From: Pseudomonadota bacterium
GTDB taxonomy: Bacteria; Pseudomonadota; Alphaproteobacteria; Reyranellales; Reyranellaceae
Direction of reading: 5' to 3'
Assembly: GCA_018242505.1 (NCBI GenBank)
Contig: JAFEBU010000053.1
Location: 1-64,000, forward strand
DNA: 64,000 bases
Position numbers and translations under genes: made by a program. This document shows, piece after piece, positions 60,684 through 64,000 of this stretch (its first letter is position 1; every line of letters begins with the position of its first letter). Under the pieces are notes generated by a model that had not been told where the DNA came from, did not search any database, and worked only from the letters and a program-made list of their open reading frames with translations.

Positions 60684-62816
60684 CTATGGCTTCAGGACTA
60701 TGCGTGCATCCGCGATCAGCGCAGCATCTTCTGTCGCGATTACTGGATTGAGATCCACTTCAGCGATCTGGGGGCAGGTAGCCATCATCTCGGAAAGGCG
60801 GGCGAGCAATACCGCTACTGCTTTCATACTGACGGGCAGGGCGCCGCGATAACCCTTCAACAGGGCCTTGCCTTTCAGGTCGTCGAGCATTCCGGCCGCC
60901 ATAGACTCACTTACTGGCGCCAACCGGAAGCTTACATCTGCCAGCAACTCGACGAAAATGCCACCCAACCCGACCATGATGGCAGGACCAAATTGTCCGT
61001 CGCGTAGAGCTCCGATGACAAGTTCGACGCCGCCCCGAATCATCGGCGTCACCATCACCCTGGCGTCTTTTAACGACGCTGCTGCAGCACGTTCCATCAA
61101 TGTACGATAGCCAGCTGCGGCGTTCTTGGATCCCTCGATGCCGAGCAGGACGCCGCCGAATTCACTCTTGTGCATTGCGGCTGGCGCGATGAGCTTTAGC
61201 GCTACCGGGCAGGCGAATGCTGCCGCAGCGGCCGAGCACGCTTTTGCCGATGTCGCGACGCGCCACTCTGGCACGGCGATTTGCCAATCGCTCAGAAAAG
61301 CCCGCGCTTCAGGCTCCTGCAGCCAAAGCGGCGCGCCCACCGCGTCTGCCAATTTGGGCATGGGGCCAGGCGTTATTGCCGCCGCCGGCCCTTTTTCCCG
61401 TAGAGCGGCATCCTGCGTAGCCCGCAGAAGATGTTGCAAAGTCTTGGCTGGCATTTCGATTGCGCGATGTACGGGGATGCCCGCATTGCGCAATACCTTC
61501 ACCGCCGGCGGGTTGGAATCGGCATGGACTGAATGGACCTGGACGGGCTTGCCATGTCTGCGAGCCACCGCTGCTATCTCTTCGGCTGCCCGGATTTCCA
61601 GCGGCGTCAGGGTGGGACCGCCAAGTCGGTCATAGCCGCCAAAATGTCCGACCATGACGGCGGCGCCGATGGCTGGATCGGACAGGCAGATGTCGAGCGC
61701 TTTGGGGATGACGTGCGGCTCTCCTTCGGCAACGCCGGCGAAATCAACTGGGTTCGCGACGGGGCAGCGTTCCGGCAGGAGAGCCGCCAGCGCCTTGCGG
61801 CTCTCTCCTGAGAGGCCGGGCGTCGCGAGACCGACGAGACCCGCAGCATCACAAAAAAGGGTCGCGTGGCCACCGCCGTCGGTTAGTACGGCAATGCCAT
61901 TCGTGCGCATCGGTACGCGGTCGACTAGGCTCATGGCCGTACGCCAGGCTTCCTCGACTTCGTAGGCTCGGAGAATTCCGTACTGACGAAAGGCAGCGTC
62001 AACCAGGCGGTCCTCGCCAGCAAGCGAACCAGTGTGCGAGAGGGCAGCACGACGGCCATTTTCGCTGCGTCCCGGCTTCAGGATGACCACCGGCTTGGGT
62101 ACGGGCGCCGCCTTCACCATTTCGCAAAGGCGACGCCCTTCCAAAGGGCCGAAGCCTTCGAGATAAGCCAGAACGACCTCCGTAGCCGGATCGCGAAGGC
62201 AATAATCAATGAGTTCGAAAGCCTTCAGGTCGGCAGCATTGCCAATCGTGACGGATCGGCTGAAACCCACGCCGCTCTTGCGAGAGAAGTCGGCGAAGTC
62301 GAGTGCAATATTGCCGCTCTGGGAGACCAATCCGATGCTGCCAGCTTTCGTTTCCCAGCCCACAACGTTCATCCTGGCGGGGCCACTGAAAACACCAGCG
62401 CAGTTGGGCCCAATCATCCGAGCGCCGGCTTTGTGCGCCGTGCGCACGAGTTCAGCTTCTATTATTTTCCCCGCCTCGTTGATCTCGCCAAAGCCGGCGG
62501 TGATGACCACTAGTCCACGTGCGCCTTGGGCGACGCAGTCGACTACCGTCTTGGGAACGTCTGCAGGGGGCACGATGACGACAGCCAAGTCGATCTGTCC
62601 GGGCAGATCACGGACTGACCGGTAGGCTTTGCGCCCTAGTATGTCAGCGGCCTTGGGGTGGATTGGATAAAGCGGACCATCGAAGCCTGCTTCTACCAGT
62701 GTCTTCCACCGCCGGCCTCCGGCCTTTTCCGGCGATGCCGACGCGCCAATGACGGCAATGCTGCGAGGATTAAGAATGGCATCGATCGCATCGACCGGCT
62801 CAGGCCTGCCCGACAT
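60684..62816 (-). CDS. NDP-forming acyl-CoA synthetase/acetate-CoA-ligase-family protein
   Basis: The 710-residue protein fuses the alpha and beta parts of the ACD family. It has a CoA-binding Rossmann domain (RSIAVIGASASPEKAGGRRW, IDLAVVIVPPADVP) and a succinyl-CoA-ligase-like domain with the phospho-histidine segment ALSHTGSLAGEDRLVDAAFR. An ATP-grasp domain follows (ACPVALKLIAPAAMHKSEFG, LGGIFVELLADVSFRLAPVS). It can activate a carboxylic acid with CoA, forming ADP and phosphate reversibly. It is convergent with the transport/crotonase operon and probably starts the CoA pathway that the hydratases and MaoC proteins continue. Confidence 0.9.
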   Translation of the reverse strand: MSGRPEPVDAIDAILNPRSIAVIGASASPEKAGGRRWKTLVEAGFDGPLYPIHPKAADILGRKAYRSVRDLPGQIDLAVVIVPPADVPKTVVDCVAQGARGLVVITAGFGEINEAGKIIEAELVRTAHKAGARMIGPNCAGVFSGPARMNVVGWETKAGSIGLVSQSGNIALDFADFSRKSGVGFSRSVTIGNAADLKAFELIDYCLRDPATEVVLAYLEGFGPLEGRRLCEMVKAAPVPKPVVILKPGRSENGRRAALSHTGSLAGEDRLVDAAFRQYGILRAYEVEEAWRTAMSLVDRVPMRTNGIAVLTDGGGHATLFCDAAGLVGLATPGLSGESRKALAALLPERCPVANPVDFAGVAEGEPHVIPKALDICLSDPAIGAAVMVGHFGGYDRLGGPTLTPLEIRAAEEIAAVARRHGKPVQVHSVHADSNPPAVKVLRNAGIPVHRAIEMPAKTLQHLLRATQDAALREKGPAAAITPGPMPKLADAVGAPLWLQEPEARAFLSDWQIAVPEWRVATSAKACSAAAAAFACPVALKLIAPAAMHKSEFGGVLLGIEGSKNAAAGYRTLMERAAAASLKDARVMVTPMIRGGVELVIGALRDGQFGPAIMVGLGGIFVELLADVSFRLAPVSESMAAGMLDDLKGKALLKGYRGALPVSMKAVAVLLARLSEMMATCPQIAEVDLNPVIATEDAALIADARIVLKP

Positions 62817-62881
62817 TGTTCACCTTGTTGCGTTGGTTCTTCCGGTTGGTCGTTTGACTCCGACAGGCGAACTGTGCGGGA

Positions 62882-63709
62882 CTAGGTGGCTTGCAGCAGT
62901 TTTTCTGCATTGCCGCCCATAAGTTTTGCCAAGACCTCCGGTTTCAGCGGCAGAGCCTTTGCCTCCGTGACCGCGCGCTTGAAGGGCACCATGGAGTCGG
63001 TCGCGAACAGGATCTGGTCCTGGAGAAGATTGTTGGCAAAGCGAAGCAACATGTCCCAGCCGGCGTTTTCCGCCGCGATGTACTTGGGAGCAATTCCGCC
63101 AATCTCAATAAAGACTGATTTGTGCTTGCGGGCAATCGCCACGCTTTCATTCACCCATGGCCATCCGCCGTGGTTCAATACGATTTTAAGCCCGGGGAAG
63201 TCGCAGGCAACCTCATCGACGTAGATCGGCCTGCCGAAGTCGATTGTCCTGTCATTGGAATAGTTGATGCCAGTATGGATGGTGACCGGGATGCCGTATT
63301 CCAGGCATTTGAGATAAAGCGGATAGAATTTCTTGTCGTTGGCGTAGAGGTTGCTGGCGAACGGCTGAACATTCAACCCGCGGAGACCCAAGGTCTCTAC
63401 CGACCGTCTCAGCTCTGTAATCGCCTTCATGCCGTCAGCGGCGTTAACTGACGCGAAGCCCACGAACCTGTCTTCGTGAGCACGCACAATCTGTGCGACT
63501 TGGTCATTCTCCTCACGATAGTCACCTTGAGACCACTCGGCCTGCATGACCGCTCGCCCAATAGCGGCCTCGTCGAGGAGCCCAAGCAATTGGTCAAGCG
63601 TGTACGACACGGCTTCCAAGTCGAAAACGTCGACATAGCGCATCATGTACCCGGCTCTCGTACTGATACGATCCGGTTTGGGCACTTGAACGCGGAAGTC
63701 GAGAATCAT
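62882..63709 (-). CDS. Amidohydrolase-2-family metal-dependent hydrolase/decarboxylase
   Basis: The 275-residue TIM-barrel protein from ATG 63709 has IPVTIHTGINYSNDRTIDFG (His of metal site), LKIVLNHGGWPWVNESVAIA and ILFATDSMVPF with the conserved terminal Asp. This family includes gamma-resorcylate-type decarboxylases and lactone/amide hydrolases. The N-terminal H-x-H metal motif is weak here (MILDFRVQVPKP instead of 'DxHxH'), so full metal binding is uncertain. The frame is open to 63931, but the extra 74 residues cross the promoter region. It is divergent from the GntR gene. Confidence 0.8.
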   Translation of the reverse strand: MILDFRVQVPKPDRISTRAGYMMRYVDVFDLEAVSYTLDQLLGLLDEAAIGRAVMQAEWSQGDYREENDQVAQIVRAHEDRFVGFASVNAADGMKAITELRRSVETLGLRGLNVQPFASNLYANDKKFYPLYLKCLEYGIPVTIHTGINYSNDRTIDFGRPIYVDEVACDFPGLKIVLNHGGWPWVNESVAIARKHKSVFIEIGGIAPKYIAAENAGWDMLLRFANNLLQDQILFATDSMVPFKRAVTEAKALPLKPEVLAKLMGGNAEKLLQAT

Positions 63710-63750
63710 GTTTTGGCGTCGCGTCGAGCTGTGGGATACAGCCGATATAT

Positions 63751-63762
63751 TGTATAAATACA
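63751..63762. promoter_or_regulatory. TGTAT-AA-ATACA palindrome in the divergent promoter
   Basis: A perfect 12-bp AT-rich inverted repeat, TGTATAAATACA, lies between the amidohydrolase gene (start 63709) and the GntR gene (start 63895). GntR/FCD regulators typically bind such sites in their own divergent promoter regions, so autoregulation is likely. The half-site TTGTATA recurs near 54858 on the minus strand. Confidence 0.55.
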
Positions 63763-63894
63763 GTAAAGCAGTGTCCAAAACGCCGGTCAAACTATTTGTG
63801 GATTGCAGAGAAGCGCGAGCACCGGCTCGGTTGTTTTCGGTAGGACCGGCTGCCACAAGCGGACCCGAGAGCCGATCGAAGTACTGAGGGACTT

Positions 63895-64000
63895 GTGAAA
63901 AAATCCAACGACAGTCTGGCCGATCAGGCATACCGGGATATTGAGGAGCTCATCCTCACGGCTAAGCTTGCGCCGGGGACCTGGATTGCGGAAACCGCGA
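63895..64000 (+). CDS. GntR-family regulator, N-terminal part (continues beyond the window)
   Basis: GTG 63895 follows GAGGGACTT, a good ribosome-binding site. The 35 visible residues read KKSNDSLADQAYRDIEELIL, then TAKLAPGTWIAETA. This is the start of a GntR winged helix ('...A...I...I..G.LAPG..L.E..'). The effector domain is cut off by the window end. Divergence from the amidohydrolase and the palindrome between them indicate that it controls the acyl-CoA/amidohydrolase segment. Confidence 0.85.
   Translation, partial: MKKSNDSLADQAYRDIEELILTAKLAPGTWIAETA

Overview
The window looks like a chromosomal accessory region of a GC-rich alphaproteobacterium, probably of the Hyphomicrobiales (Bradyrhizobium/Rhodopseudomonas-like). 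Evidence is the overall base composition, an H-NS-type nucleoid protein, IclR/GntR-controlled catabolic islands, several ABC importers, CoxL-type molybdenum hydroxylases and small conserved proteins typical of that group. The taxonomic call is an inference; no rRNA or marker gene is present. Layout: (1) 1-5.8 kb is a stress and debris zone. It holds a DnaJ-like/CbpM pair, a truncated Hsp20 gene behind a near-consensus sigma-54 promoter, a DyP-type peroxidase, small conserved proteins, and remnants of a type II NADH dehydrogenase, a GH15 glycosidase and IS5/IS630 transposases. (2) 5.8-18.8 kb is a divergent catabolic island. Leftward run a three-subunit-equivalent molybdenum hydroxylase (2Fe-2S subunit plus a fused Mo/FAD polypeptide) and an NMT1/SsuABC-type importer. 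Rightward run a Rieske oxygenase alpha/beta pair, an RraA-like aldolase, an AtzG-like small protein with an amidase, a LysR regulator and a DapA-like aldolase. Together they suggest uptake, hydroxylation and ring or side-chain breakdown of an aromatic or N-heteroaromatic compound; the substrate cannot be read from the sequence. (3) 18.8-20.9 kb is a graveyard: an ABC-binding-protein fragment, a DUF5681-like (small-terminase-like) fragment followed by a phage terminase large-subunit C-terminus, an H-NS gene and a frameshifted XRE regulator. (4) 20.9-23.3 kb carries leftward envelope genes: two tandem YidB-like genes, a secreted helix-hairpin-helix protein, a PsiF-repeat protein and mscL. (5) 23.5-27.8 kb is a five-gene rightward run: a NarL-type two-component system, a coiled-coil protein, a membrane-spanning protein with a periplasmic OmpA domain, and a Ras/Rab-like small GTPase overlapping it by four bases. 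This is the best candidate for an undescribed system. (6) 27.8-34.8 kb has a gene-poor stretch with a short tandem repeat, a 1070-residue glycine-rich autotransporter, a recombinase remnant, an Ada-like regulator, a GNAT acetyltransferase and a broken MFS gene. (7) 34.9-52.1 kb is an IclR-controlled island: a lone CoxL-like subunit whose usual catalytic Glu is Gln, HyuA/HyuB-type ATP-dependent hydrolase/carboxylase, an aminotransferase, three paralogous FAD amine/amino-acid oxidases, a ThDP-dependent decarboxylase-like enzyme and a polar amino-acid ABC importer. Three 23-bp operator-like palindromes of the same design (35744, 46158, 48920) tie these operons together. (8) 52.5-64 kb holds a class III aminotransferase, two enoyl-CoA hydratases, two tandem MaoC dehydratases, a polyamine-type ABC importer, an NDP-forming acyl-CoA synthetase, an amidohydrolase and the start of a GntR regulator. 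This suggests uptake of an amine-bearing or acidic substrate, followed by CoA activation and beta-oxidation-like processing.
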